From Nonomuraea purpurea (lineage in GTDB: Bacteria > Actinomycetota > Actinomycetes > Streptosporangiales > Streptosporangiaceae): a stretch of DNA of 64,000 bases. Shown here piece by piece: positions 8,586-16,184 of this stretch. A program made the position numbers and the translations under genes. The notes beneath the pieces are model-generated. The model was not told the origin of the DNA. It saw only the letters and a list, made by a program, of their open reading frames with translations, and searched no databases. Position 1 is the first letter of the stretch; the number at the start of each line of letters is the position of its first letter. The DNA is taken from positions 1 through 64,000 of the forward strand of contig NZ_JBHSBI010000024.1 in the NCBI RefSeq assembly GCF_042650645.1. Reading direction: 5' to 3'.

Positions 8586-8604
8586 GTATGAAGAGTCTTC
8601 ATAC
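8586..8604. promoter_or_regulatory. 19-bp perfect palindrome, candidate LysR operator
   Basis: GTATGAAGAGTCTTCATAC is a perfect inverted repeat (9-bp arms, one central base). It lies 11 bp upstream of the lysR start and 66 bp upstream of the divergent oxidoreductase. It fits the size of a LysR recognition site with T-N11-A symmetry. Confidence 0.65.
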
Positions 8605-8656
8605 ATTCCGCGCAATCCAGAAACTGCATCCGCTGGCTGGGCCTATTCATCTCATC

Positions 8657-8662
8657 TAGCGT
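8657..8662 (+). promoter_or_regulatory. -10 hexamer TAGCGT, leaderless promoter for 8670
   Basis: TAGCGT is followed by 7 nt and then the ATG at 8670, with no ribosome-binding site between them. A leaderless transcript is likely. Confidence 0.5.
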
Positions 8663-8669
8663 CTGCCGC

Positions 8670-9611
8670 ATGAAAGTGATGCGTGCTGAACGGCGTGGCG
8701 GTCCCGAGGTGCTGACGTTGGCCGAGGTGCCCGACCCGGTGCCGGGCCCCGGCGAGATCCTGGTGGACGTCGAAGCCGCCGGGCTCAATTTCGCCGACGT
8801 CGAGCGGCTCCAGGGTTCGTACCTGCCGCCCGAGCTTCCGTTCGTCCCGGGCAGCGAGGTTGTGGGCCGCACCGTGGACGGTCGCCGGGTGCTCGCCTTC
8901 GCCGCCCGCGCTTACGCGACGAAGGCGCTGGTGAAGGACGCGGTGGAGATCCCCGAGGAGTTGCCTGCGGGAGCCGCGCTGGCGCTGCTGGTGCAGGGCC
9001 TGACCGCGTGGCATCTCCTTCGTGCGGCCGCGCGGATCGCACCTGGCGAAAGCGTGGTGGTCAACGCAGCCGCCGGCGGGGTGGGCCATCTGGCGGTGCA
9101 ACTTGCGAAGGAGTTCGGGGCTGGGCGCGTGATCGGCTCGGCGTCCACTGCGGAGAAGCGCGATCTGGTGCTGGGTCTCGGCGCTCACGCTGCGATCGAC
9201 GGCGCCGCGGACGGCTACGCGGAACGGGTGATCGAGGCGAACGGCGGCGCCCCGGTTGACGTGGTGCTGGACGCCGTGGGCGGGCCGGTGTTCGACGCGG
9301 CGCCCTACGCGCTCGCTCCGTTCGGCCGCCTGATCACTTACGGAACCTCGGGTGGCACCGACCCGAAGCCCCTCGACCCCGGCCTGCTCACCGAGCGCAA
9401 CATCGCGGTGGGCGGATACTGGCTCGGCGCCCACCTGCGCCTGCCCGGCAGCACCGCCGCGTCCCCGCTGTCCGAGCTGATCGAGCTCACCGCTTCTGGA
9501 CGGCTACGCCCACTGAACGGCGGGGAGTACGAACTCGCGCAGGCCGGCGTGGCCCTGGCGGACCTGGCGGCCCGCCGCACCGTCGGCAAGGTCATCCTGC
9601 GAAATTCTTGA
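8670..9611 (+). CDS. zinc-independent MDR oxidoreductase (NADPH:quinone reductase-like)
   Basis: A 313-residue medium-chain dehydrogenase/reductase. It has the GroES-like N-terminus (LNFADVERLQGSYLPPELPFVPGSEVVG), then the nucleotide-binding stretch NAAAGGVGHLAVQLAKEFGA (AAxxGxG type, typical of quinone oxidoreductases) and a conserved C-terminal DLAARRTVGKVIL. Zinc ligands of alcohol dehydrogenases are absent. It is probably regulated by the divergent LysR gene through the palindrome at 8586-8604. The natural substrate is unknown. Confidence 0.88.
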   Translation: MKVMRAERRGGPEVLTLAEVPDPVPGPGEILVDVEAAGLNFADVERLQGSYLPPELPFVPGSEVVGRTVDGRRVLAFAARAYATKALVKDAVEIPEELPAGAALALLVQGLTAWHLLRAAARIAPGESVVVNAAAGGVGHLAVQLAKEFGAGRVIGSASTAEKRDLVLGLGAHAAIDGAADGYAERVIEANGGAPVDVVLDAVGGPVFDAAPYALAPFGRLITYGTSGGTDPKPLDPGLLTERNIAVGGYWLGAHLRLPGSTAASPLSELIELTASGRLRPLNGGEYELAQAGVALADLAARRTVGKVILRNS

Positions 9612-9695
9612 ACAATCGCCCCGGACGACCAAAGAGCGCCGCGCCGCCGCATGCCTTGCCGAGCATGCGCCACCCGGCAGTGCAGGATCAGGTGT

Positions 9696-10349
9696 ATGAC
9701 GATCGAGTCCGAACGTTTCGAGCCGGGTGCGACCGTGGTGCGGCGCCATGTGTGGAACGGCAAGGTGTGGACGGCGATGCCGTATCGGGTGCTCCAGGAC
9801 GACGATGAGTACCTCGTGGTGGCGAACTGGCCCGGTCTGCGCGCGTTGGTGTCGACCACCTGGATTGACTCGTTCCTGAACGGTGGGCTTCACCGGGAGC
9901 GGACGATCAATGAGCTGGCGTCGGGTAGCTGGGAGCTCGGGTGGTGGGCCTGGCGCGATACGACGGTGCGCAGTTGGTACGGCCTGGACGCCTATTTCAC
10001 CGTACGGCAGTACTTCGACGCGGAGCTGCGGCCGCGTGCCTGGTATGTGGACTTCGACCTGCCGAAACAGCGCACCCGCATGGGCATCGACACCTTCGAT
10101 CTCCTGGTGGACCTGATCGTCGAGCCGGACTGCTCACGTTTCCGGTGGAAGGATGAGGACGAGTATCAGCACGGCCGAAGACTCGGGTTGGTCGACGACC
10201 AGGCGCATCGGCGTGTCACCGAGGCTCGCGAGGAAGTCGTCGGAATGATCGAGTCACGGCAGGGACCGTTCTCGCACGACTGGTCACCGCCTGCGCACCA
10301 CACGTGGCAGGTGCCGGTGCTCCCCGATGACGTCCGGCGTCTGCTCTGA
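9696..10349 (+). CDS. DUF402 domain protein
   Basis: A 217-residue cytoplasmic protein with DUF402 features: a beta-rich N-terminus (VVRRHVWNGKVW), then YFDAELRPRAWYVDFDLP, FDLLVDLIVEPD and KDEDEY. Characterised DUF402 proteins include nucleoside di- and triphosphate phosphatases that use acidic residues in this region, so a metal-dependent phosphatase is possible but not shown. The ATG at 9696 is preferred; the longer frame from 9651 has a cysteine- and arginine-rich leader unlike the family. Confidence 0.78.
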   Translation: MTIESERFEPGATVVRRHVWNGKVWTAMPYRVLQDDDEYLVVANWPGLRALVSTTWIDSFLNGGLHRERTINELASGSWELGWWAWRDTTVRSWYGLDAYFTVRQYFDAELRPRAWYVDFDLPKQRTRMGIDTFDLLVDLIVEPDCSRFRWKDEDEYQHGRRLGLVDDQAHRRVTEAREEVVGMIESRQGPFSHDWSPPAHHTWQVPVLPDDVRRLL

Positions 10350-10372
10350 CGATACGACCGTGCGACAGACGG

Positions 10373-10918
10373 TCAGCGAGCGTCCGGGACGTAGGTCAGG
10401 TTGAGCACGCCGGTCGTGAACGTTTCCGATGTGACCAGCTTCAGCGGATGGGTCGGGGTGTCCTCGAAGAGCCGCTGCCCTCGGCCGACGGCGATCGGGT
10501 GGACGAGCAGTTTCAGCTCGTCGAGCAGCCCGTTGGCCAGCAGCCGGCGTACGGTCGTCGCGGAGCCGGACATCTGGATGTCGCCGTCGATCTCATTCTT
10601 GAGTTCGCGCAGCTTGGCCGCGACGTCGCCGGAGATGACGGTGGTGTTGTTCCAGTCCGCCTTCTCCAGGGTGCTGGAGACGACGTACTTGCGGACGTCG
10701 TTGAAGGCTTTGGCGATCTCCTGGTCGGCGTCCGTGCTCGTCCAGTACGCGGACCATTCCTCGTACAGTTTGCGGCCCATCAGCATGGCCACCGCGCTCT
10801 GCATGCCCGCCTCGACGAAGGCGCCCATTTCATCGTTCCAGTACGGGAAGTGCCATTGGTCCGGCGACTCGACCACGCCGTCCAGGGAGATGAAAAAGCT
10901 TGAGATGATCTTCGCCAT
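10373..10918 (-). CDS. dihydrofolate reductase / RibD C-terminal domain protein
   Basis: A 181-residue single-domain protein of the RibD_C family. It opens KIISSFFISLDGVVESPDQW, followed by MLMGRKLYEEW, VVSSTL, ISGDVAAKLRELK and SGSATTVRRLLANGLLDEL, the usual NADPH-binding core. The stand-alone members' substrates are mostly unknown. It follows the AraC regulator gene by 58 bp on the same strand, so the regulator may control it. Translation starts with MAKI at the end of the frame. Confidence 0.88.
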   Translation of the reverse strand: MAKIISSFFISLDGVVESPDQWHFPYWNDEMGAFVEAGMQSAVAMLMGRKLYEEWSAYWTSTDADQEIAKAFNDVRKYVVSSTLEKADWNNTTVISGDVAAKLRELKNEIDGDIQMSGSATTVRRLLANGLLDELKLLVHPIAVGRGQRLFEDTPTHPLKLVTSETFTTGVLNLTYVPDAR

Positions 10919-10976
10919 CGCTCGGTTCCTTCGTCATCAGGGTGAGACGGTTGGAAGAGTAGGCGGGAGTGGGCGT

Positions 10977-11678
10977 TCAGGTCTTGTACAGAAGCGACAG
11001 CGGCTGCGACGGATTCCTGTCGCCCAGTTGCGTGGCCGTCCGCCCGATATAACGGGTCAGCGACCGCGACAGGTGTGGATGGTCGAAGTAGCCGAGCCGG
11101 TGGATCACGTCCTGGATCGGCGCGTCGTCCTGGATCAGAACGGCGGCCCGCCTGGCACGCTCGATCTGCCGGACGGCGCCGCGAGAAAGTCCTGTCGCCG
11201 CCAGGAATCGCCGCTGGATGGTGCGTTCTGACACCTCCGGTGCCGCGCCGCGCAGCACCGCGGCGACGATCGGATCGCGGTCGACGATGCCTTCGCGCAC
11301 CATCCGCCGGACGAACGCCTCGGCGTTGTCGTAGTCGGGCAGCCGCCAGGCCGACCCCTTCAGCCAGAACGATCTGCGCGTCGCGTCGGGGATGTCCACG
11401 AAGTCGTCGACGAGCCGATTGATCGGAAGATGCGGCATCGACGTGCCGAGCGAGAAAGTGATCCCGAAGAACGTGGCGTCTTCTGGGACGGCGGCCGGGC
11501 TCGCCTTCGTCTCCGGCCCGTGAACAGCCGCGTTGACGTGGCCGCGGTGCTCCCAGAAGACCAGGTCCAGACGGGTGGCCGCGATCGACGTCATCCGGTC
11601 GACTTCGGAGCTGCTGCTGCGCCACACCCGCTCGATGTACGGCGAGTCGGACGACCGGCTCTCGACCTCCAACCCCAT
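10977..11678 (-). CDS. AraC-family transcriptional regulator
   Basis: The C-terminal part carries the AraC double HTH: VSERTIQRRFLAATGLSRGA and then DAPIQDVIHRLGYFDHPHLS with RSLTRYIGRTATQL. The N-terminus (VESRSSDSPYIERVWRS) matches DUF6597-like sensory domains of this subfamily. The ATG at 11678 is preferred because AGAGGG stands 9 nt upstream; in-frame starts at 11687 and 11723 exist. It is probably co-oriented in an operon with the downstream reductase. Confidence 0.87.
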   Translation of the reverse strand: MGLEVESRSSDSPYIERVWRSSSSEVDRMTSIAATRLDLVFWEHRGHVNAAVHGPETKASPAAVPEDATFFGITFSLGTSMPHLPINRLVDDFVDIPDATRRSFWLKGSAWRLPDYDNAEAFVRRMVREGIVDRDPIVAAVLRGAAPEVSERTIQRRFLAATGLSRGAVRQIERARRAAVLIQDDAPIQDVIHRLGYFDHPHLSRSLTRYIGRTATQLGDRNPSQPLSLLYKT

Positions 11679-11874
11679 CCGCGTCATCCCTCTCGCCCGC
11701 GACAGCCGCTGAATCCGGATCATAAGCTGTCGTGTTCACGTCTTGGGCACGGGGAAGGCGGCCAATGTCCTGAGGTTCGCATGGGTGACACTTATGCGGC
11801 TTTCGCGTGCATAACCAGGCCGAGCAGACCTATGCTCAGCGCGTCATCAACGCCTCCCCGATTGCGAGGCTTGT

Positions 11875-12270
11875 ATGTCCGAGGCTTACGGCGTCGAGGC
11901 GATGCCGCCCTCCGTGGCCATCGCGCGGATCTGCATGTGGATCCAGGCGTCCCTGGGGCTGATCGGGCTGTTCCTGCTGTTCGTGCTGCTGGGCGGCGCG
12001 CCGCTGAGCGTCGTCGACGGCGCGCTGGTGTTCACGCTGCTGGTCTCGACGGCCGCGATCGTGCTGCCCGGGTTCCTGGCGCACAGGACGACCAGCCGCC
12101 GCGGCTGGGTGCGCGTCTGCGGGCTGGTCGTCGAGACCCTGCAGATCGGGGCCGGGATCTGGGCGCTCACGGGCGGCGTCAACGTCGGCAGGGTGCTGGG
12201 CGTGGTGCTGGCCGGGATCGTGGTCGCGCAGTTGTGCAGGCCGTCGTCCGCGATGTGGTTCAACCGCTGA
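11875..12270 (+). CDS. small four-helix membrane protein, function unknown
   Basis: A 131-residue protein with four hydrophobic segments: WIQASLGLIGLFLLFVLLG, LVFTLLVSTAAIVLPGFLA, VCGLVVETLQIGAGIWALT and VLGVVLAGIVVAQLC. Loops are short and the last residues are PSSAMWFNR. GCGAGG precedes the ATG. It is convergent with the LysE gene with only 3 bp between the two. I do not recognise a family; it resembles generic actinobacterial integral-membrane proteins. Confidence 0.7.
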   Translation: MSEAYGVEAMPPSVAIARICMWIQASLGLIGLFLLFVLLGGAPLSVVDGALVFTLLVSTAAIVLPGFLAHRTTSRRGWVRVCGLVVETLQIGAGIWALTGGVNVGRVLGVVLAGIVVAQLCRPSSAMWFNR

Positions 12271-12273
12271 GGC

Positions 12274-12912
12274 TCAGGTCACCATCGCCTTGGAACGGTC
12301 GGTCGCCATGAGGACGGCGAACGCGCCGAGCACCGTGCCCATGATGTAGCGCTGGACCCGCATCCAGACCGGACGGCGGGCCAGGAACGCGGCCAGTGCG
12401 CCGGCCGAGATCGCGATCAGGCCGTTGACCGTCGTGGCGACGACGATCTGCACCGAGCCGAGCGCCAGGCTCTGCAGCAGCACGTGCCCCATGGCCGGGT
12501 CGATGAACTGCGGGAGCAGCGACAGGTACAGAATGGCGATCTTGGGGTTCAGCAGGCAGGTGAGCAGGCCCATCGCGAACAGTTTGCGCGGCGGCTCGAT
12601 GTCGAGCTCACGCGGCTGGAAGGCCGAGGCGCCGCCCGGTTTGACGGCGTTCCACGCCAGCCAGAGCAGGTAGGCGGCGCCGGCCAGCTTGAGCGCCGTG
12701 TACGCGGCCGGCACGTACGCGAAGACGGCCGTCAACCCGAGGCAGGTCGCCGTCAGGTACAGGGTGAAGCCGAGGAAGACGCCGGTGAGGGAGATCAGGC
12801 CCGCCCGGCGGCCTTGGGAGATCGAACGCGAGACCAGGTAGACCATGTTCGGCCCCGGGGTGAGGACCATGCCCAGGGACACCAGCGCGATCCCGATCAA
12901 GCCAGCTGTCAT
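12274..12912 (-). CDS. LysE-family amino-acid exporter
   Basis: A 212-residue polytopic protein with the LysE/RhtB signature near the N-terminus (TPGPNMVYLVSRSISQGRRAG), six predicted hydrophobic segments and the family motif LNPKIAILYLSLLPQFIDP in the middle. These carriers export amino acids or related small molecules by proton antiport. The substrate is not predictable. It is divergent from the metallopeptidase gene at 12992. Confidence 0.93.
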   Translation of the reverse strand: MTAGLIGIALVSLGMVLTPGPNMVYLVSRSISQGRRAGLISLTGVFLGFTLYLTATCLGLTAVFAYVPAAYTALKLAGAAYLLWLAWNAVKPGGASAFQPRELDIEPPRKLFAMGLLTCLLNPKIAILYLSLLPQFIDPAMGHVLLQSLALGSVQIVVATTVNGLIAISAGALAAFLARRPVWMRVQRYIMGTVLGAFAVLMATDRSKAMVT

Positions 12913-12991
12913 ACGTGCACCTTATCTGACCTACCGACTGTGGTTGTGCGTATTCGTACCGCTACGGGGGAGGACGGCTCCAGGGGGAACC

Positions 12992-13936
12992 ATGCAGTTC
13001 GAAGACGATGTGCCACTCGACCCGTCGCAGGTCGAGGACGTACGAGCCTCGGGTCCACAGCCGGGACGGGGCGGCGGGGGCGGCGGCTGCATGCTGCCCA
13101 TCGGCGGACGGGGCGGCGGATGCCTGCTGCTGCTCCTGGCGGTGGCCGGGCTGTTCCTGTTCGGGGTCGTGCCATCGCCGTTCACCGGCGGGCAGGGTGG
13201 CCCGCAGGGCGGTGGGCAGGCACCGAACGCCCCGCCCGCGCTCTCTCCCAGCGGCAACCTGGCAGAACGCTGCAGGAAGGGCTCCGACACCAACCAGTCG
13301 GAGGACTGCCGCATCGTCGGCACGGTGAACAGCATCCAGTCCTATTGGCGGCAGGCGTTCCAGGAACGCGGGCTCGGTCCGTACAGACCGGCCAAGACCG
13401 TGCTCTACTCCCAGGCCGTCAACAGCGGCTGCGGCCCGGCCGACTCCGCCGTCGGGCCGTTCTACTGCCCGGCCGATCGCAAGGTCTACCTCGATCTGTC
13501 GTTCTTCAACACCCTGCAGCGGGACTTCGGCGCCAAGGGCGGGCCGGTCGCGCAGGCGTACGTGATCGCCCACGAGTACGGCCACCACGTCCAGAACCTC
13601 CTCGGCACCATGAACAGGATCGACGTCGACAGCCGCCCGGGGGCCGAGAGCCCGTCCGTCCGCCTGGAGCTGCAGGCCGACTGCTACGCCGGCGTCTGGA
13701 TCCACAACGCGGTCAAAACCGGCTTCTACCGGGTGCCCTTCTCCCGGGCCGACATCGCCGAGGCGCTCAACGCCGCCGCGGCGGTCGGCGACGACAGCAT
13801 CCAGCGTCGCACCCAGGGCCACATCACCCCTGACGCCTTCACGCACGGAACGTCGCAGCAGCGCGAGAAGTGGTTTGTCACCGGGTACGAAACCGGCGTC
13901 CCCGAACGCTGCGACACCTTCTCCGGCACGGTCTGA
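12992..13936 (+). CDS. neutral zinc metallopeptidase (YpfJ family), membrane anchored
   Basis: A 314-residue protein. It begins MQFEDDVPLDPSQVED, followed by a glycine-rich linker, one transmembrane helix (about 48-66, LLLLLAVAGLFLFG) and an extracytoplasmic catalytic domain. The zinc motif is HEYGHH in YVIAHEYGHHVQN, with the third ligand region LELQADCYAGVW. Paired cysteines fit an exported fold. The ATG at 12992 has AGGGGGA upstream. It is followed by a closely similar second copy, a tandem duplication. The physiological substrate is unknown. Confidence 0.92.
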   Translation: MQFEDDVPLDPSQVEDVRASGPQPGRGGGGGGCMLPIGGRGGGCLLLLLAVAGLFLFGVVPSPFTGGQGGPQGGGQAPNAPPALSPSGNLAERCRKGSDTNQSEDCRIVGTVNSIQSYWRQAFQERGLGPYRPAKTVLYSQAVNSGCGPADSAVGPFYCPADRKVYLDLSFFNTLQRDFGAKGGPVAQAYVIAHEYGHHVQNLLGTMNRIDVDSRPGAESPSVRLELQADCYAGVWIHNAVKTGFYRVPFSRADIAEALNAAAAVGDDSIQRRTQGHITPDAFTHGTSQQREKWFVTGYETGVPERCDTFSGTV

Positions 13937-14049
13937 GCCACCGCGTCCCCCGGAGCAGAACAACCCGGTCACGTACGCTCTTTTCAGGGATCGCCAGGCG
14001 TACTCCGGGGAAGCTGTCCGGCGGGCGGCTGCCTCAGAAGGGACGTCGG

Positions 14050-14889
14050 ATGGACTTCAGAGACAACGTGGAGCTGGACCCCTCTCAGGTGGAGGACGCA
14101 GGAGGGGGCGGTGGATACTCGGGCGGAGGCGGCGGCTTCCCCGGCGGCGTGATCATCGGTGGCGGCGGCATCGTCAGCCTGGTCGTCCTCGTCCTGGTCT
14201 TCGTGGTGAACAACCTGGGTTCCCGCGGCGAACCACCGCAACGCCGCCCTCCGTCCAACCTCTCCCAGCAGTGCCAGACCGGCGAGGACGCCGATCAGTC
14301 GGAGAAGTGCCGCGTGGTCGGCGTGGTCAACAGCGTCCAGGACTACTGGAAGCAGGAAATATCCGAATATCGAACGGCCAAGACTGTCCTGTACTCCGGC
14401 CGGTTACGCACCGCCTGCGGCACCGCCTCCTCCGCCGTCGGCCCGTTCTACTGCCCGGGAGAGCAGCGCGTCTTCCTCGACCTGAGCTTCTTCGACCAGC
14501 TCCAGAGCAGGTTCGGCGCCAAGGGCGGCCCCTTCTCCCAGGCTTATGTGATCGCCCACGAGTACGGCCACCACGTCCAGAACGTGCTCGGCGCCCTGCG
14601 CGACGGCGGCTCCGTGGCCGTCGAACTCCAGGCCGACTGCTACGCCGGCGTCTGGGCGCGCAACGCCGTCAAGACCGGCTTCTACGAAAAACCCTTCACC
14701 CGGGCGGATATCGCCGAAGCCCTCGACGCCGCGGCAGCGGTCGGCGACGACAGAATCCAGCAGCGCACCACAGGCAGAATCGATCCTGAATCGTTCACGC
14801 ACGGCAGCTCCGCGCAACGCGTCAACGCCTTCCAGCGCGGCTACAAAAACGGCCGCCCCGGCGACTGCGAACAGTCCGCGCTGCGCTGA
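14050..14889 (+). CDS. neutral zinc metallopeptidase (YpfJ family), tandem paralogue
   Basis: A 279-residue paralogue of the preceding gene. It has the same opening (MDFRDNVELDPSQVEDAGGGG), a Gly-rich linker, a transmembrane helix (IVSLVVLVLVFVVNNL) and a catalytic domain with HEYGHH and VELQADCYAGVWARNAVKTG. It is shorter because the linker and one loop (near NRIDVDSRPGAES in the first copy) are missing. AGAAGGGA precedes the ATG. The two copies are about 110 bp apart and probably co-transcribed. Confidence 0.92.
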   Translation: MDFRDNVELDPSQVEDAGGGGGYSGGGGGFPGGVIIGGGGIVSLVVLVLVFVVNNLGSRGEPPQRRPPSNLSQQCQTGEDADQSEKCRVVGVVNSVQDYWKQEISEYRTAKTVLYSGRLRTACGTASSAVGPFYCPGEQRVFLDLSFFDQLQSRFGAKGGPFSQAYVIAHEYGHHVQNVLGALRDGGSVAVELQADCYAGVWARNAVKTGFYEKPFTRADIAEALDAAAAVGDDRIQQRTTGRIDPESFTHGSSAQRVNAFQRGYKNGRPGDCEQSALR

Positions 14890-14924
14890 GCCGAGCCCAT
14901 AGCGCAAGGAATCGGATTCTCTCC

Positions 14925-14930
14925 TAAAAT
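14925..14930 (+). promoter_or_regulatory. -10 hexamer TAAAAT, leaderless promoter for 14938
   Basis: TAAAAT ends 7 nt before the GTG start at 14938. Transcription is predicted to start at or next to the start codon. Confidence 0.5.
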
Positions 14931-14937
14931 CGGTGGG

Positions 14938-15234
14938 GTGATCTTCAAGCTTGTCGGCGACGGACGCCCTTATCCAGAACACGGTCTGACCCACCGCGAG
15001 TGGGCGCAGATCCCTCCACGGCAGGTCCGGCTCGACTCGTTGATCACCACGAAGGCCATGCTGGACCTGCACTCGCTGCTGGCCGCCGACTCCACCTTCT
15101 ACGGGGACCTTTTCCCGCACGTGGTGCAGTGGCAGGGCGAGCTATATCTGGAGGACGGCCTGCACCGCGCGTTGCGCGCGGCTCTCCACCAACGATCCAT
15201 CCTGCACGCCAGAGTCCTGGAGCTGCCCAACTGA
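14938..15234 (+). CDS. small conserved actinobacterial protein with a ParB-like motif
   Basis: A 98-residue soluble protein. The middle part LTHREWAQIPPRQVRLDSLI and the C-terminal LYLEDGLHRALRAALHQRSI followed by LHARVLEL recall the DGHHR-type nucleotide-binding motif of ParB/sulfiredoxin-fold domains (DGLHR here). That resemblance is my inference. It is a widely conserved small protein in actinomycetes without assigned function. A good terminator follows 18 bp after the stop. Confidence 0.7.
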   Translation: MIFKLVGDGRPYPEHGLTHREWAQIPPRQVRLDSLITTKAMLDLHSLLAADSTFYGDLFPHVVQWQGELYLEDGLHRALRAALHQRSILHARVLELPN

Positions 15235-15252
15235 CAAACGCACGAATTAAGC

Positions 15253-15288
15253 GGAGTCGCGATCGTTTCGCGGCTCCTCTTTTTTTTC
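15253..15288 (+). terminator. intrinsic terminator
   Basis: GGAGTCGCGA (15253-15262) pairs with TCGCGGCTCC (15268-15277) through one G-U pair, followed by TCTTTTTTTT. A strong rho-independent terminator for the gene ending at 15234. Confidence 0.9.
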
Positions 15289-15370
15289 TCGGGTCGGTGT
15301 CAACCAAACCGGGGTCTCGCGCGTCTGGGGCGACTCTCTTTCCAACATCATTTCGCGGAATAGGGCAGTG

Positions 15371-15553
15371 TCAGTCGTCCCAGCGTTGGGCGTTGTGGTC
15401 GTTCAGGGAGCCCTGGGGCTGGGGGATGACGCAGAAGGGCAGCCCGGCGGGGTCCTCCATGACGCACCAATGGTCGTTCACCAGCCGCAGGCACCGGGCG
15501 CCGAGGGCCTCCAGGCGCGCGGTCTCCGCCTCCAGGTCGTCGGTGGAGTATCC
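15371..15553 (-). pseudogene. VOC/glyoxalase-like protein, C-terminal fragment
   Basis: About 60 codons encode YSTDDLEAETARLEALGA, then LRLVNDHWCVMEDPAGLPFC and a short tail. This is the second half of a VOC-fold domain. No start codon or N-terminal half exists; the frame upstream runs into the terminator hairpin of tRNA-Ser. The gene has been beheaded, probably by integration or deletion at the tRNA. Confidence 0.65.
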
Positions 15554-15571
15554 GCACTTCGGACGCAAACG

Positions 15572-15613
15572 AAAGGGCCTCCGACCTGTGGGTACAGGTC
15601 GGAGGCCCTTTTT
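15572..15613. terminator. bidirectional terminator beside tRNA-Ser(CGA)
   Basis: AAAGGGCCTCCGACCTGT (15572-15589) and its perfect complement (15594-15611), loop of 4, with T5 on the plus strand and a TTTCGTTT tail on the minus strand. It ends the tRNA-Ser transcript read leftwards. Confidence 0.85.
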
Positions 15614-15618
15614 AATGG

Positions 15619-15705
15619 CGGTGGTGGTGGGATTTGAACCCACGGATGAGTTGCCCCATCACACGCTTTCGAGGCGTGCGCCCTCGGCCACTAGGCGACA
15701 CCACC
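15619..15705 (-). tRNA. tRNA-Ser (anticodon CGA)
   Basis: On the minus strand the acceptor arm is GGTGGTG/CACCACC with discriminator G. The anticodon stem CACGC/GCGTG has loop CTCGAAA (anticodon CGA). The variable arm is long and the T loop is TTCAAAT. It starts 10 bp after the tadA stop codon. Confidence 0.97.
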
Positions 15706-15715
15706 GCGAATGAGC

Positions 15716-16171
15716 TTACCGGATCCGCCGAGTGGCGAAGAACCGCTTTATGACCGAAGAGCACTCCTCGGCCAACACCCCCATGACGACCTCGGGCCGA
15801 TGGTTGAGCCGCCGATCGCGTACGACGTCCCAGAGCGAGCCCACGGCCCCGCCCTTGTCGTCCACGGCGCCGTACACGATCCGCTCCACTCTGGCCAGCA
15901 CCGCGGCCCCCGCGCACATCGTGCAGGGCTCCAGCGTCACCACGAGTGTGCAGCCGCTCAGCCGCCACTGACCGCGCAGCGCGGCGGCCCGTCTGAGGGC
16001 GAGCACCTCGGCGTGGGCGGTCGGGTCGGCGGAGGACTCACGGTCGTTGCCGGCCGCGGCCAGGACCTCGCCGAGCGGGTCGAGCACGACGGCCCCCACG
16101 GGGATCTCGCCCCTGGCGCCGGCCGTGACAGCCTCCGCCAGGGCCAGGCGCATGGCCTCCTCGTGGGTCAC
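15716..16171 (-). CDS. tadA: tRNA adenosine(34) deaminase
   Basis: Converts wobble adenosine to inosine in tRNA-Arg(ACG). The 151-residue cytidine-deaminase fold has the zinc/catalytic motif HAE (H53, E55) and PCTMC (C83, C86), plus the TadA-specific DPTAHAE context and a C-terminal RRIR. It follows two tadA-associated genes, with a 13-bp gap to the nearer one, and is followed by tRNA-Ser(CGA) on the same strand. Confidence 0.95.
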   Translation of the reverse strand: MTHEEAMRLALAEAVTAGARGEIPVGAVVLDPLGEVLAAAGNDRESSADPTAHAEVLALRRAAALRGQWRLSGCTLVVTLEPCTMCAGAAVLARVERIVYGAVDDKGGAVGSLWDVVRDRRLNHRPEVVMGVLAEECSSVIKRFFATRRIR

Positions 16172-16184
16172 CGGCTCGGCCCGG

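Noticed and set aside
5570..15705. Shared sequence of the two tRNA-Ser genes as attL/attR direct repeats
   Set aside because: They are in opposite orientation and similar because both are serine tRNAs; no direct duplication of a tRNA 3' end was seen.
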